64,000 nucleotides of DNA from positions 1 through 64,000 of the forward strand of contig NZ_JAHXPT010000017.1 in the NCBI RefSeq assembly GCF_019431045.1. The letters are read 5' to 3'. The notes under the pieces are model-generated. The model saw only the letters and a program-made list of their open reading frames with translations. It searched no databases and was not told the origin of the DNA. Origin of the DNA: Clostridium weizhouense (GTDB taxonomy: Bacteria; Bacillota; Clostridia; Clostridiales; Clostridiaceae). Position numbers and translations under genes: made by a program. Shown piece by piece: positions 1 to 8,561 of the stretch (position 1 is its first letter; every line of letters starts with the position of its first letter).

Positions 1-331
1 TCAATAGTGGTGTGATCAAATATTATATATAGAGAATTTGAAGTACTTTTATATTTATTTAAGAATTTATATATATATAATTCATATAGTTTTTCTGGAT
101 TAATAGATTTATTACTTAGAAATCTTTGAAGTCTCTTAATTTTACTTTCTTCTGTGCCAGAAGAGTACGAATCTTTAAGCTCTTGAGCTTTTCAGATAAT
201 ACAACTGTTTTTGAAATTATGATTCCAATAATCATAGCAACTAAGTTATTTAATCTTTTTGAAGATAAAGGTATCATTTTCTCTAGTGTTTTTTTCAATT
301 TTGTAGTAATATATTCTTGATCATTGATCAT
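1..331 (-). pseudogene. Transposase N-terminal part, frameshifted and cut by window edge (IS4-like)
   Basis: The reading frame opens at 331 with an N-terminus of the IS4-type clostridial transposases (…TTKLKKTLEKMIPLS…, then NNLVAMIIGIIISKTVVLSE). Near 187-192, at a short A run, the frame is lost. The other frame then carries on with KAQELKDSYSSGTEESKIKR and runs on to an IIFDHTTI segment at the left edge. One missing or extra base explains the break. It is therefore either a decayed transposase or a sequencing slip; the C-terminal two thirds lie outside the window. The family call rests on memory of the N-terminal pattern, not on a search. Confidence 0.6.
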
Positions 332-636
332 AATAAACCACCTTTCTATATAAATTGGCTGTTACAAATCAATTTTACACTAGAATTGGTGGTTTTTTAT
401 TATTTTCAGATTAATTTTTTTCTCAAAAATGATATTGGAAATTATTTGGTTATTAACTGTCCGTAAGTCAGCTTCTTTTTCACCATTTAAAATATTATAG
501 TGCATAAATTTATCTCTATTCTTTTTATCTCGACAATAAAATTATAATAGATAATTTATGCACTCCTTTTTTCATATAGTTTTTATTACTATTTGTGTCT
601 ACTAAAATTATACTCTAACCTATAATAAGTCTTCTT
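332..636. other. Non-coding flank between transposase and agrD
   Basis: About 300 bases with no supported gene. They should include the transposon end (inverted-repeat-like TTGGCTGTTACAAATC near 354-370), but the partner end is outside the window, so the boundary cannot be fixed. Confidence 0.4.
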
Positions 637-774
637 TTATTTTTGATTAGAGTTTTTTAATAATTCTATTGGAATTTTAGTTTCATATACACCACAAAAA
701 CAGGATTTATTCATTGCTTTTTCACTTATTCTTATTGAAGTCTCCCCTAAAGAATGTGCTATTTTTTTAGACAT
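637..774 (-). CDS. agrD: AgrD-like cyclic autoinducer precursor (45 aa)
   Basis: A 45-residue peptide starting MSKKIAHSLGETSIRISEKA, encoded four bases after the agrB stop. It has the AgrD layout: an amphipathic N-terminal leader, a short Cys-containing core (NKSCFCGVY), then a tail with the Pro and Glu (ETKIPIELL) that AgrB recognises in this family. By family knowledge AgrB would cleave after the core and close a thiolactone ring on a Cys. The core has two cysteines, one residue apart (C25 and C27), so the ring-forming residue and the ring size are not obvious. It ends in a short polar tail (KNSNQK). It is too short for routine ORF callers. Confidence 0.85.
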   Translation of the reverse strand: MSKKIAHSLGETSIRISEKAMNKSCFCGVYETKIPIELLKNSNQK

Positions 775-778
775 TTTG

Positions 779-1408
779 TTAAATAAAATCTTTTTCATAG
801 TTCTCATAATTTCTATAACTCCTTTTCAATAAATTATATGTTATTGGTAAAATTAATGTAACTGCTGAAATTGCAGATAAAATTATCAATGCTTTTATTA
901 GGTTATTTGGAACTAATAAAGTAATTATCATTAAGATTAGACCTGTTATTACAGATTCTTTTTTTAGTTTTTTTCTTAAATTAAAGCTTAATAAAGGATG
1001 ATTTTCAGTATCTGCAGGGGCATATTTATATAATAAAGTATTAATAATTGTAAATAGAGTAAAAACCATATAATTATTAAACTTTAAATAATAACTTAAA
1101 TAAGATCCAAAAACAAATATTAATAATGAAACTAAAGTACATATAAAGCTATTTTTGGCATGAAGGCCAAATGTATTTCTTCTTATAATTGTAAAAATTA
1201 ATAACATAAAGATAGTTCTTTTTAATAAGTGAAATACTGCAGCTACTAAAAATATTATAATTAATTTAGATATATTAATTAGTAATATTTCAATACCTAA
1301 TTTCATTTTTTGTAGTTCTAACCCTTCCTTTTGTAAATATGAATTTATATTATTCAAAATTATTTGAGCAAGTCTTTCCATAAGGCTTATCTGAATTTTA
1401 TTTTTCAT
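779..1408 (-). CDS. agrB: AgrB-like membrane peptidase that matures the autoinducer
   Basis: About 209 residues with five or six hydrophobic segments. AgrB is an integral-membrane cysteine endopeptidase that cuts and cyclises AgrD. The catalytic pair is visible in GLHAKNSFIC: His, then Cys seven residues later, as in the His77/Cys84 pair of staphylococcal AgrB. The YAPADTENHPL motif typical of the family follows. The start is taken at the ATG at 1408, which has AGGTGA upstream; a GTG three codons earlier is possible. It sits in a leftward unit of a small membrane peptide, agrB, agrD. The receptor genes agrC and agrA are not next to it but about 60 kb away at 60.5-62.5 kb. Confidence 0.9.
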   Translation of the reverse strand: MKNKIQISLMERLAQIILNNINSYLQKEGLELQKMKLGIEILLINISKLIIIFLVAAVFHLLKRTIFMLLIFTIIRRNTFGLHAKNSFICTLVSLLIFVFGSYLSYYLKFNNYMVFTLFTIINTLLYKYAPADTENHPLLSFNLRKKLKKESVITGLILMIITLLVPNNLIKALIILSAISAVTLILPITYNLLKRSYRNYENYEKDFI

Positions 1409-1474
1409 ATATATCACCTGAATATGCTTTACTATATTTTTACTATAATAATGTTAATAAAATTGTATATTAAT

Positions 1475-1633
1475 CTATTTATGCTTTGAATTATAAATAG
1501 CTAAAATAATTATACAAATCAAAGCAATAGAACTTATAATGATACCTAATATTATTGGTGGCATTGGAAAAATAATTGTAGCAATTAAAATTAGAAAAAG
1601 TAATATTAAAAGTAATGATAAGTATTCTTTCAA
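1475..1633 (-). CDS. Small hydrophobic peptide upstream of agrB (52 aa)
   Basis: A TTG-initiated frame with a near-perfect ribosome binding site (GAGGAGGTGACTT) encodes a 52-residue peptide beginning MKEYLSLLLILLFLILIATI. Almost the whole peptide is hydrophobic, giving one long or two short membrane segments, and it ends in a basic NSKHK tail. It is co-directional with agrB and lies 66 bases upstream of it, so it probably shares the transcript. I do not recognise a family. A membrane partner of AgrB, or a small toxic or holin-like peptide, would both fit. Confidence 0.6.
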   Translation of the reverse strand: MKEYLSLLLILLFLILIATIIFPMPPIILGIIISSIALICIIILAIYNSKHK

Positions 1634-2327
1634 TAAGTCACCTCCTCATGTATAGAGGAGTATTCTTGGAAAATGTAAATGTCCAAGTTTACTCAAATTT
1701 TATTTTTAATATTCTTATGGGTTTTATACTAAAAGCTATAATTCCATCTAAAACAAAAGCTATCATTTTTTATGGATATTTAGATTCAACTGTTAGTCTT
1801 TCATGATGTTATATTCTAATATGGAAGACTTGTATTATATTAAAATAACTATACCTCTAAGAAATAAGTTTACTTCTTTAATTATATATATATTATTGAA
1901 ATTTTTCCAGTAAAAGTCACAAATGATAATATTTAAGTAATAATTGTTGAAATTAATACCAAAATTACACAAATAATACTATTTATGACTAAAATTAAAA
2001 TTATAATTTTTGGTGATGTAGAATTATATCTATAAGTAAGATATTTAAATTAAAAGCAAATTAAAATATCTTAAAAAAGGATAGGTTACTTATTTTTTAG
2101 TATGTTATCTAATGCTGTTAGAATCATTGTTTATGGGTGTAAATCATGTCCATTAGCATAAATGTTTCTCTAGAAGCGGTTAGAATTAGGACAAGTTCTT
2201 GCTAATTACAATAATATACAATGTAATCGAAACTGCCAGATTAAATTATACGCAGAAATCAGCTTTTATCTACAGAGCAAAAAGTAGTAATTGTTTTTGG
2301 ACCATAATTTCCATTGGAGGTAATAAG
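1634..2327. other. Intergenic region between agr unit and RiPP cluster
   Basis: About 690 bases with no gene I can defend. A small dyad (CTCCTCATGTATAGAGGAG, 1641-1659) overlaps the ribosome binding site of the 52-aa peptide on the other strand. The rightmost 130 bases can be read as an in-frame extension of the ABC transporter from a TTG at 2199, but the ATG at 2328 with GGAGG is preferred. The region must hold the divergent promoters of both units. Confidence 0.4.
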
Positions 2328-4139
2328 ATGAAAAGTATAAAAGACTATATTTTAAAATTATGTTTTATATTTAAAGAAATTTTTAAAGCAGGACCAGGTG
2401 TATTTTTTCTTTCCATTGGTTCAATGCTTATTACAGGTATTAGCCCAGTCGTTACTACATATTTGACAGCTAAATTAATAGAAGAATTAGGTCAAAATAT
2501 AGGAAATAACTCATCGGGTGTGTATGTAAGATTATTAATTATTTTATTTTTAATGCTTTTATTTATAGTAATTTCATTCGCTATAGAAAGTGTAAAAACT
2601 ATTATATGTTCTATAGCAGGGTTAAAATTGTCACACAATATAGAAAACTTGGTTGCGGATAAATTTCAAAGAATAAAGCAAGAGAGAATAGATAATCCTA
2701 CTTTTTTAGATTTGCATTCAAACACTTTGACTAAATGTGGTTCTGAACCATTGAATTTAATGGAAGGCTTATTTGGTATGGTTGCAAGCTTTATAAGTCT
2801 TATTGGATATGCTGTTATTATTATTAGATTTAATTTACTTGCGTTTCTTTTTATTATGATTTTTACTTTACCTATTATAATTTATAAAAGAAAATTTCAA
2901 GGTATGATGTTTAGATTTTTTAGTGAAAGAACTATGCAAATGAGGAGAATATGGTATTATCTCTCACTGATTACTGATCCCAAGTATACAAATGAGATTA
3001 GAGCTTATAGATTATATGATCACTTTAGAAAAAGAAGAAAAGAGTCATTTAATGACCTTATGAAAGGTAACAATAAAATTGCAACAAAAGAGATTATAGT
3101 ATCAATATTAACTAGTTCTATTTCAATGATAGGTGCTATTTTGGTTGGAGTATGGATTGTAAAAAATACGATCACAGGTTCAATATCTGTGTCAGAGTTT
3201 TATTTGTTTGTTACTGCTATTATAACTATCGTTACGAAGTTAATAGGATTATCAAATCAAATAGCATCCAATAGTAAAAGCATGATGTTTATTAATTATA
3301 TATTTGAATTTATGAAGGAAACAGATATTATAGAAAGTAAAAATCTGAAAATTAAATCAATACCAGTACATAATATATGTTTTGAAAATGTTAGTTTTAA
3401 GTATACAGGTTCTGATAATTATGCACTTAAAGATATAAATGTAAATTTTAATACAAAGGAGACAATATGCCTTGTTGGTGAAAATGGGAGTGGAAAGTCA
3501 ACACTTGTAAAACTTCTACTTAGAATTTATGATCCAACACAAGGGCAGATATTACTAGATAACACAGATTTAAAAGAATACGACATAAATGAATTAAGAT
3601 CGTTTTTTGGCGTTTTATTTCAAGATTATGTTAAGTTCTCAGATAGTGTCCATAATTGTATAGGATTTGGAAATATTGATAAGATACAAAACGACATGGA
3701 TATAGAAAAAGCTGCTCAAATAACAGGAGCCAGTAAATTTATTGAAAACTACAAAAATAGATATGATACAAACTTAAGTAAAATGTTTTTTTATGATGCT
3801 ATAGAACCTTCAGGAGGTCAATGGCAAAAAATTGCCATATCTAGAGCAGTTTTCTCTGAAGCATCGGTTTTAGTATTAGATGAGCCAACAGCAGCACTTG
3901 ATCCAAAGTCAGAAGTGAACATGTTTGATACTTTTAAAACAATAAGCGAACTTAAATCTACAATCATCATCTCTCATAGAATGTATATTACTAAATTAGC
4001 TGATAAAATTATTTTATTAGATAAAGGACAAGTTATAGAAGAAGGAAGCTTTGAAGAATTAATCAAACTGAAAAAGGAATTTTATAATATGTATAAAATT
4101 CAAGCAGACAGCTACTCTATGTCTGTTGAATTAATATAA
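2328..4139 (+). CDS. ABC exporter of the RiPP cluster (fused membrane and ATPase domains)
   Basis: A 603-residue half-transporter: about six membrane segments in residues 1-330, then a nucleotide-binding domain with Walker A GENGSGKST (about residue 384), a signature region PSGGQWQK (about 494), Walker B VLVLDEPTAAL (about 514) and the switch histidine in IIISHRMY. There is no N-terminal C39 peptidase domain, so it would export a peptide already freed from its leader or rely on another protease. The start is the ATG after GGAGG. It lies directly upstream of three precursor peptides, a radical SAM enzyme and a subtilase, so export of the modified peptide is the natural role (inference). The lipid-exporter-like sequence itself does not reveal the substrate. 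Confidence 0.88.
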   Translation: MKSIKDYILKLCFIFKEIFKAGPGVFFLSIGSMLITGISPVVTTYLTAKLIEELGQNIGNNSSGVYVRLLIILFLMLLFIVISFAIESVKTIICSIAGLKLSHNIENLVADKFQRIKQERIDNPTFLDLHSNTLTKCGSEPLNLMEGLFGMVASFISLIGYAVIIIRFNLLAFLFIMIFTLPIIIYKRKFQGMMFRFFSERTMQMRRIWYYLSLITDPKYTNEIRAYRLYDHFRKRRKESFNDLMKGNNKIATKEIIVSILTSSISMIGAILVGVWIVKNTITGSISVSEFYLFVTAIITIVTKLIGLSNQIASNSKSMMFINYIFEFMKETDIIESKNLKIKSIPVHNICFENVSFKYTGSDNYALKDINVNFNTKETICLVGENGSGKSTLVKLLLRIYDPTQGQILLDNTDLKEYDINELRSFFGVLFQDYVKFSDSVHNCIGFGNIDKIQNDMDIEKAAQITGASKFIENYKNRYDTNLSKMFFYDAIEPSGGQWQKIAISRAVFSEASVLVLDEPTAALDPKSEVNMFDTFKTISELKSTIIISHRMYITKLADKIILLDKGQVIEEGSFEELIKLKKEFYNMYKIQADSYSMSVELI

Positions 4140-4210
4140 ATATAATAAGGGCTATTGATTACTTATACAGCTTACTACTAAAAAAGTTATAAGATGGGGG
4201 AGAGAAAATC

Positions 4211-4324
4211 ATGAATAATAAATTAAGTTTAAAGAAAATCAATAAGGCAAATTATTCTACAGTAAGAACTTTAGGTGTCCCAGATAAAGCTTATAATGCA
4301 GGTTTTATCGGACAAATGATATAA
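4211..4324 (+). CDS. RiPP precursor copy 1, lacking the CHCGC core (37 aa)
   Basis: Preceded by GGGGGAGAG. The leader MNNKLSLKKINKANYSTVRT is identical to that of copy 2, and the C-terminal VPDKAYNAGFIGQMI is identical too. The seven residues CHCGCHG between them are missing through an exact in-frame 21-base deletion. Without cysteines it cannot carry the modification expected of its siblings. It could be a decoy, a leader-only regulator, or simply an inactivated duplicate. Confidence 0.8.
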   Translation: MNNKLSLKKINKANYSTVRTLGVPDKAYNAGFIGQMI

Positions 4325-4376
4325 ATAAAACATTCACAGTAAATTTAAAAAATTATAAGATGGAGGAGAGAAAATC

Positions 4377-4511
4377 ATGAATAATAAATTAAGTTTAAAG
4401 AAAATCAATAAGGCAAATTATTCTACAGTAAGAACTTTAGGATGCCACTGTGGTTGTCACGGTGTCCCAGATAAAGCTTATAATGCAGGTTTTATCGGAC
4501 AAATGATATAA
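4377..4511 (+). CDS. RiPP precursor copy 2 with CHCGCHG core (44 aa)
   Basis: A 44-residue Cys-rich peptide with a GGAGGAGAG binding site. The leader is basic and Asn/Lys-rich (22 residues, ending TVRTLG), followed by CHCGCHG and a C-terminal stretch ending IGQMI. The tandem arrangement with copies 1 and 3, the conserved leader and the adjacent radical SAM/SPASM enzyme mark it as a ribosomally made, post-translationally modified peptide. The nearest named systems I know are the clostridial Cys-rich peptides served by the CcpM maturase (the CLI_3235-type families). That assignment is from memory. The three closely spaced cysteines are the likely modification sites. Confidence 0.88.
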   Translation: MNNKLSLKKINKANYSTVRTLGCHCGCHGVPDKAYNAGFIGQMI

Positions 4512-4674
4512 ATAAAACATTCACAGTAAATTTAAAAAAGAAGAATAACTAATAACTTTAGTAGTAGGCGGTATAAATAATCAATAGCTCAAAAGTTTAT
4601 ATCCATGATTAAACTAGACAAGCTACATCAGAATTCCTATAAAGTAAAAATTATAAGATGAGGGAGTGGAAGTC

Positions 4675-4818
4675 ATGAATAATAAAGTTAGTTTAAAAAA
4701 GATAAACAATGCAAATTACTCCACAGTAACAACTTTAGGGTGCCACTGTGGCTGTCCAAGTAAAGCAAGTCAAGCTTATTATTATAATTACATGGGACAG
4801 TATTTGAATATTCTGTAA
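4675..4818 (+). CDS. RiPP precursor copy 3, divergent core (47 aa)
   Basis: Starts at an ATG after GAGGGAG. The leader MNNKVSLKKINNANYSTVTT differs from copies 1 and 2 at four positions, and TLGCHCGC is conserved. After the third Cys the peptide is different: PSKASQ, then a Tyr-rich AYYYNYMGQY and LNIL. The split between a conserved leader-plus-CHCGC and a variable tail suggests that the enzyme acts on the shared part while the tail sets target specificity (inference). The roughly 90 bases before each copy are also repeated, including AAAATTATAAGATG(G/A)(A/G)GG. Confidence 0.88.
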   Translation: MNNKVSLKKINNANYSTVTTLGCHCGCPSKASQAYYYNYMGQYLNIL

Positions 4819-4923
4819 ACTGAAAATTTACAGTAAATCTATAAAATAGAAAAATAACTTATAACTATAGTAATAGGCTATATAAATAATCAATAACTAT
4901 AAAGAGAGAGGATGTAAGTAAAG

Positions 4924-6249
4924 ATGTATTTATCTAAAATAATTAAGACAAATAACAATATGTATATTTATGATGCACTAAACAATGACTTTGCTAAAAT
5001 TAACTCCGAGGAAGATATATTAGATGATAATAAATATGCTGATTTTTTGATAAATAACAACTTCAGGGATATAAAGAAACCATGTGAGTTTGATGTGAAA
5101 TATCCTTATAGTGAAGACGAATTAAATAATATGTATAATAATAAAACAAAGAGTATGACTTTAGCACTTACAGAGCAGTGCAATCTACGATGTAAATATT
5201 GTGGATATATGCCTAAATATATGGATGATAACTATAAGCTAAAAAGTATGCCTAAAGAGGTTGCTTTTAAGGCTATAGATATTCTTATGAATAATTCACA
5301 TGAAAGTGATATATGCCATCTTGGTTTTTATGGAGGGGAACCTTTACTTAGACTTGATCTTATAAAAGAATGTATTGATTACATAAGTAATAAATATCCA
5401 TTTAGAAAACCTTTTTATAATATGGTAACAAATGCAGTTTTACTTGATGATAAAGTTACTGATTTCATAATAGAAAATGATATAAAAGTAATTATAAGCT
5501 TTGATGGACCTAAAAAATATCAAAATAAATATAGAGTTGATTGTAATGGTAATTATAGTCATGAGAAGGTGTGTCAAAACATTGAGGCATTTTATCGTAA
5601 AGACCCTAAATTTTTTAGGGAAAATGTTACATATAATGTAGTTACGTTTAATGGTGCTAGCAATGATCTTTTTGAGTCTATAGATAATTTATGGAAATCT
5701 AATGTAAATATGATAGATCTTGTAGAAACTGATTATTTTACAAACTCAAGGGACGAAAGTGATAAGCTGGTCAATAAAAATGAAAAAATTGATGCAAGAA
5801 AGTACGATTTTGTCTATAATAATATTCTTAAAAATATGAAAAAATATTATGATTTATTCAGTGGACCAGCTTGTAGTAATTGCATTTTTCCTGGAGGGTT
5901 TTGTATTCCTGGTTCAAGAAAGAACTTTGTAACCACTGACGGTAAAATAATTGTATGTGAAAAGGTGGATGAGGGTCAGGAAATTTTTGAAATTGGAGAT
6001 GTTTATAACGGTATTGATATAAATAAAATAAAAAGGCTTATTGATCAAACTCTAAAAAGTTTAGAAAAATGTAAGGATTGCTGGGCCGCTAAGTATTGCA
6101 AAATGTGCTTTAAAGAGATTCTAAATATAAATGATGAGTTCTGTGAAAAATCTAAAAGAGATGTAGAGAAGGAATTGGGTTATTATTTAGACAATGCAAG
6201 TAATGATAGAGATTTTGTGAATCAGGTAGCAAACATCTCAGTGATTTAA
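4924..6249 (+). CDS. Radical SAM/SPASM peptide maturase (CcpM-like)
   Basis: A 441-residue enzyme. The [4Fe-4S] radical SAM motif is C86-NLR-C90-KY-C93, followed by GFYGGEPLL (residues 134-142), which binds SAM in this family. The N-terminal 75 residues, before the radical SAM domain, look like a small peptide-binding domain. The C-terminal SPASM-type region holds cysteines at 317, 320, 327, 345, 383, 386, 392, 395 and 407, enough for two auxiliary clusters. It lies 105 bases after the third precursor on the same strand. Its role would be to modify the CHCGC cores, for example by thioether formation. The chemistry cannot be read from sequence. Among named families it best fits the clostridial Cys-rich peptide maturases (CcpM). 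Confidence 0.9.
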   Translation: MYLSKIIKTNNNMYIYDALNNDFAKINSEEDILDDNKYADFLINNNFRDIKKPCEFDVKYPYSEDELNNMYNNKTKSMTLALTEQCNLRCKYCGYMPKYMDDNYKLKSMPKEVAFKAIDILMNNSHESDICHLGFYGGEPLLRLDLIKECIDYISNKYPFRKPFYNMVTNAVLLDDKVTDFIIENDIKVIISFDGPKKYQNKYRVDCNGNYSHEKVCQNIEAFYRKDPKFFRENVTYNVVTFNGASNDLFESIDNLWKSNVNMIDLVETDYFTNSRDESDKLVNKNEKIDARKYDFVYNNILKNMKKYYDLFSGPACSNCIFPGGFCIPGSRKNFVTTDGKIIVCEKVDEGQEIFEIGDVYNGIDINKIKRLIDQTLKSLEKCKDCWAAKYCKMCFKEILNINDEFCEKSKRDVEKELGYYLDNASNDRDFVNQVANISVI

Positions 6250-6475
6250 ATAGGAGATTCATATGACTTCTGTTTAGTGGTATCCCGTAGAAAATACAGA
6301 GATGGTAGTTGCCCAATAGTTTTAATCATCAGAGCTTGGACTCAGTATAGAGATGTATGACTAAGTATGGCATTAGAGGGCTACTCTATCTGTATTCGAC
6401 TTTTCATAACTTGCGAGATACTACGAAAACTGGGGATCAATAGAAAAACTAAGATTATATAAGGAGAGAATAAAA

Positions 6476-8146
6476 ATGAAGGTTGCATTGATTGATACAG
6501 GAATTTCTAAAAATGAAATTAACAACAGGTGTGAAGTAAGACACTTTTCTTTAGTTAAAGAAGCATTAATAGAAGAATATAAAGAACCTGCAGAAACACA
6601 CTGCCACGGTACAGATTGCTTCAAGGAAATAGTATCTAATACTAAAAATAGTGAACTAGAAATACTTGATTTAAATATATTAGATGAGTCAGGAAAATTA
6701 CAGGTGAATAATATTATTTCTGCAATAGAAAAATCAATAGAGGAAAGAGTTGATATAATAAATATCAGTTTAGGATTAACTACGTATTCCCAAGAATTAT
6801 ATGATATATGTGAAAAAGCAGTTCAAAATAATATTGTTATATTATCAGCTGCATCCCATTCTAATACCATATCATTTCCAGCTGATTTCAAAAATGTAAT
6901 ATGTGTACAAGTAGATCAAGAGCAAACAGAAAAAATTAAAACAATTGATTATAGTACAGTTTCTATTTCGATGAGAGATTTTATAATAAAGGAAAACAAT
7001 ACCGAATTTGATTTCAGTTCATCTAGTTTGGCATGTGCTAGACTATGCGGATATCTTTGTGATGATTTTAGCAATATGTGGTTAAATGATAAATTTAAAA
7101 TACTATCTCGCAAATACAATATTAAGCTTTATAGTTCAGATGATATTAGTTCCAATATTGGTTTAAAAGAAAGCGGTATTAATTATATATTATCAAATAA
7201 CAAAGCAGCCGTTGTTCTATTTCCATCAAATTTACTGGAAAAAGTGAATAAGGATTATATAAATGAAAACATAGTAGCGTATTATGATCATGAGAAATGT
7301 GATTTTTACAGTTTTAAAGATGGTAAGCCAATTAAGGATTTTGATGTAATAATAATATTGAATTCTTCATATTTCAATATGGAAGTTCCTGCAACTATAA
7401 AAGAAAAGTATATAAACTATAGGATAATCTGTATAGGTAATTTTTTAAAAACAGACGATAATAAATACTTGTATGATTATAATGAATATAATTCTTCTGA
7501 ACTATCTGTACTAGAAAAACCTGCTATAGCTATCACAAGCTTATGTAGTGGATTAAATAAATCTGATGTTCAGTTATCTTTATTAAATAGTTTGAAACAA
7601 GACGGATTAAATATTGAATCAATTTCTAATAATCCAATAGATGCACTTTACAATGGAAATGTTTTTAATTTTCCAAACGAACTAAAATTCCCAAGTATAG
7701 TTTATTCGATTAATAAATTTATGTATCTTTCTGAAATTAATAAAGACATGGATGCATGGCTTATAAATATTGGAGGAGCAATAGGTCAAGTTAATAACTT
7801 AAATACATACAACTTTGGTAAACTTGCTGATGCTTACTTTTCTGCCGTAAATATAGATGTAGCCATAATGTGTGTAAATACTTTTATAGATGTTGAAAAT
7901 TTAAAATTACAGTTAGCAAATTTATATAAACATGGCATTGAAACAATATTCATTGTTTTATCACATAATGATATTGATAGTACAACTATGAGTTATAGAG
8001 ATGGATTACAAACCTATTATGTTGATAATACAAAATACTTTGAGGCATTTGAGTATTTAAAGGAAAATGTTGAAGAAAAAGTATTTACTTTGGATGATGT
8101 ACAAAACGGTAACCTTTATAAAAATATTATAGAAACATTAAGCTAA
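6476..8146 (+). CDS. Subtilisin-like protease fused to a peptide-maturation-type domain (556 aa)
   Basis: Residues 1 to about 200 are a compact S8 subtilase: Asp7 in ALIDTG, His44 in HCHGTD, INISLG (96-100), an oxyanion Asn near 130 in SAASHSN, and a Ser near 183-184 in FDFSSSSLACA. There is no signal peptide, so it acts inside the cell. About 350 further residues follow. They contain a SLCSGLNKSDVQLSLL segment and an INIGGAIGQ segment that recall the TIGR04066-type 'peptide maturation system' proteins found with CcpM-type enzymes (from memory). With an exporter lacking a C39 domain upstream, this is the obvious leader peptidase (inference). The 226 bases before it hold no gene. Confidence 0.8.
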   Translation: MKVALIDTGISKNEINNRCEVRHFSLVKEALIEEYKEPAETHCHGTDCFKEIVSNTKNSELEILDLNILDESGKLQVNNIISAIEKSIEERVDIINISLGLTTYSQELYDICEKAVQNNIVILSAASHSNTISFPADFKNVICVQVDQEQTEKIKTIDYSTVSISMRDFIIKENNTEFDFSSSSLACARLCGYLCDDFSNMWLNDKFKILSRKYNIKLYSSDDISSNIGLKESGINYILSNNKAAVVLFPSNLLEKVNKDYINENIVAYYDHEKCDFYSFKDGKPIKDFDVIIILNSSYFNMEVPATIKEKYINYRIICIGNFLKTDDNKYLYDYNEYNSSELSVLEKPAIAITSLCSGLNKSDVQLSLLNSLKQDGLNIESISNNPIDALYNGNVFNFPNELKFPSIVYSINKFMYLSEINKDMDAWLINIGGAIGQVNNLNTYNFGKLADAYFSAVNIDVAIMCVNTFIDVENLKLQLANLYKHGIETIFIVLSHNDIDSTTMSYRDGLQTYYVDNTKYFEAFEYLKENVEEKVFTLDDVQNGNLYKNIIETLS

Positions 8147-8221
8147 AATAAAGTCATATTAGATAACTAATCAAAAGTCTATTAAAGAATATAAATTTAA
8201 GTAAGGGATTTAAAATATAAT

Positions 8222-8469
8222 CTATGAACCTTTTCCATTGATAAAATCATTTACTGCTTGTAATTTAATATCTGATATATAAAATGTATTTTTATTTTTG
8301 GTTATAGGTTCTTCTAATGCAAATGTTTTATATTTACGAATCCATGCTCTAACAGAGCTTGGATTCACTCCTAAATATTTGCCTATTTGATTTAGGATAA
8401 TTTCCCTATATAAATAGTATTCTACAAACTTAATCTTAATTTCAGCAATATTTTAGGTTTTCTTCCCAT
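8222..8469 (-). pseudogene. IS3-family OrfA remnant
   Basis: Read leftwards from MGRKPKI, the frame shifts once within the first dozen codons. It then reads AEIKIKFVEYYLYREI, a helix-turn-helix (IGKYLGVNPSSVRAWIRKY) and ends ...AVNDFINGKGS. This is the OrfA DNA-binding subunit of an IS3-group transposase. OrfB is absent. The outer end GAACTGTCTACTATAAGGGG at 8508-8527 is the reverse-complement type of the CTGTCAAGTAGAC ends seen at 18.1 kb. A dead fragment. Confidence 0.7.
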
Positions 8470-8561
8470 AATAGAATGCTTCCTCTATAGTTACAGTTTT
8501 ATTATTTGAACTGTCTACTATAAGGGGAGCATATCAATGATTTTTTATATCTGTTTTTTAT

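Noticed and set aside
1615..1806. 63-codon frame on the + strand
   Set aside because: No ribosome site at its start. It overlaps the start of the well-supported 52-aa peptide on the other strand.
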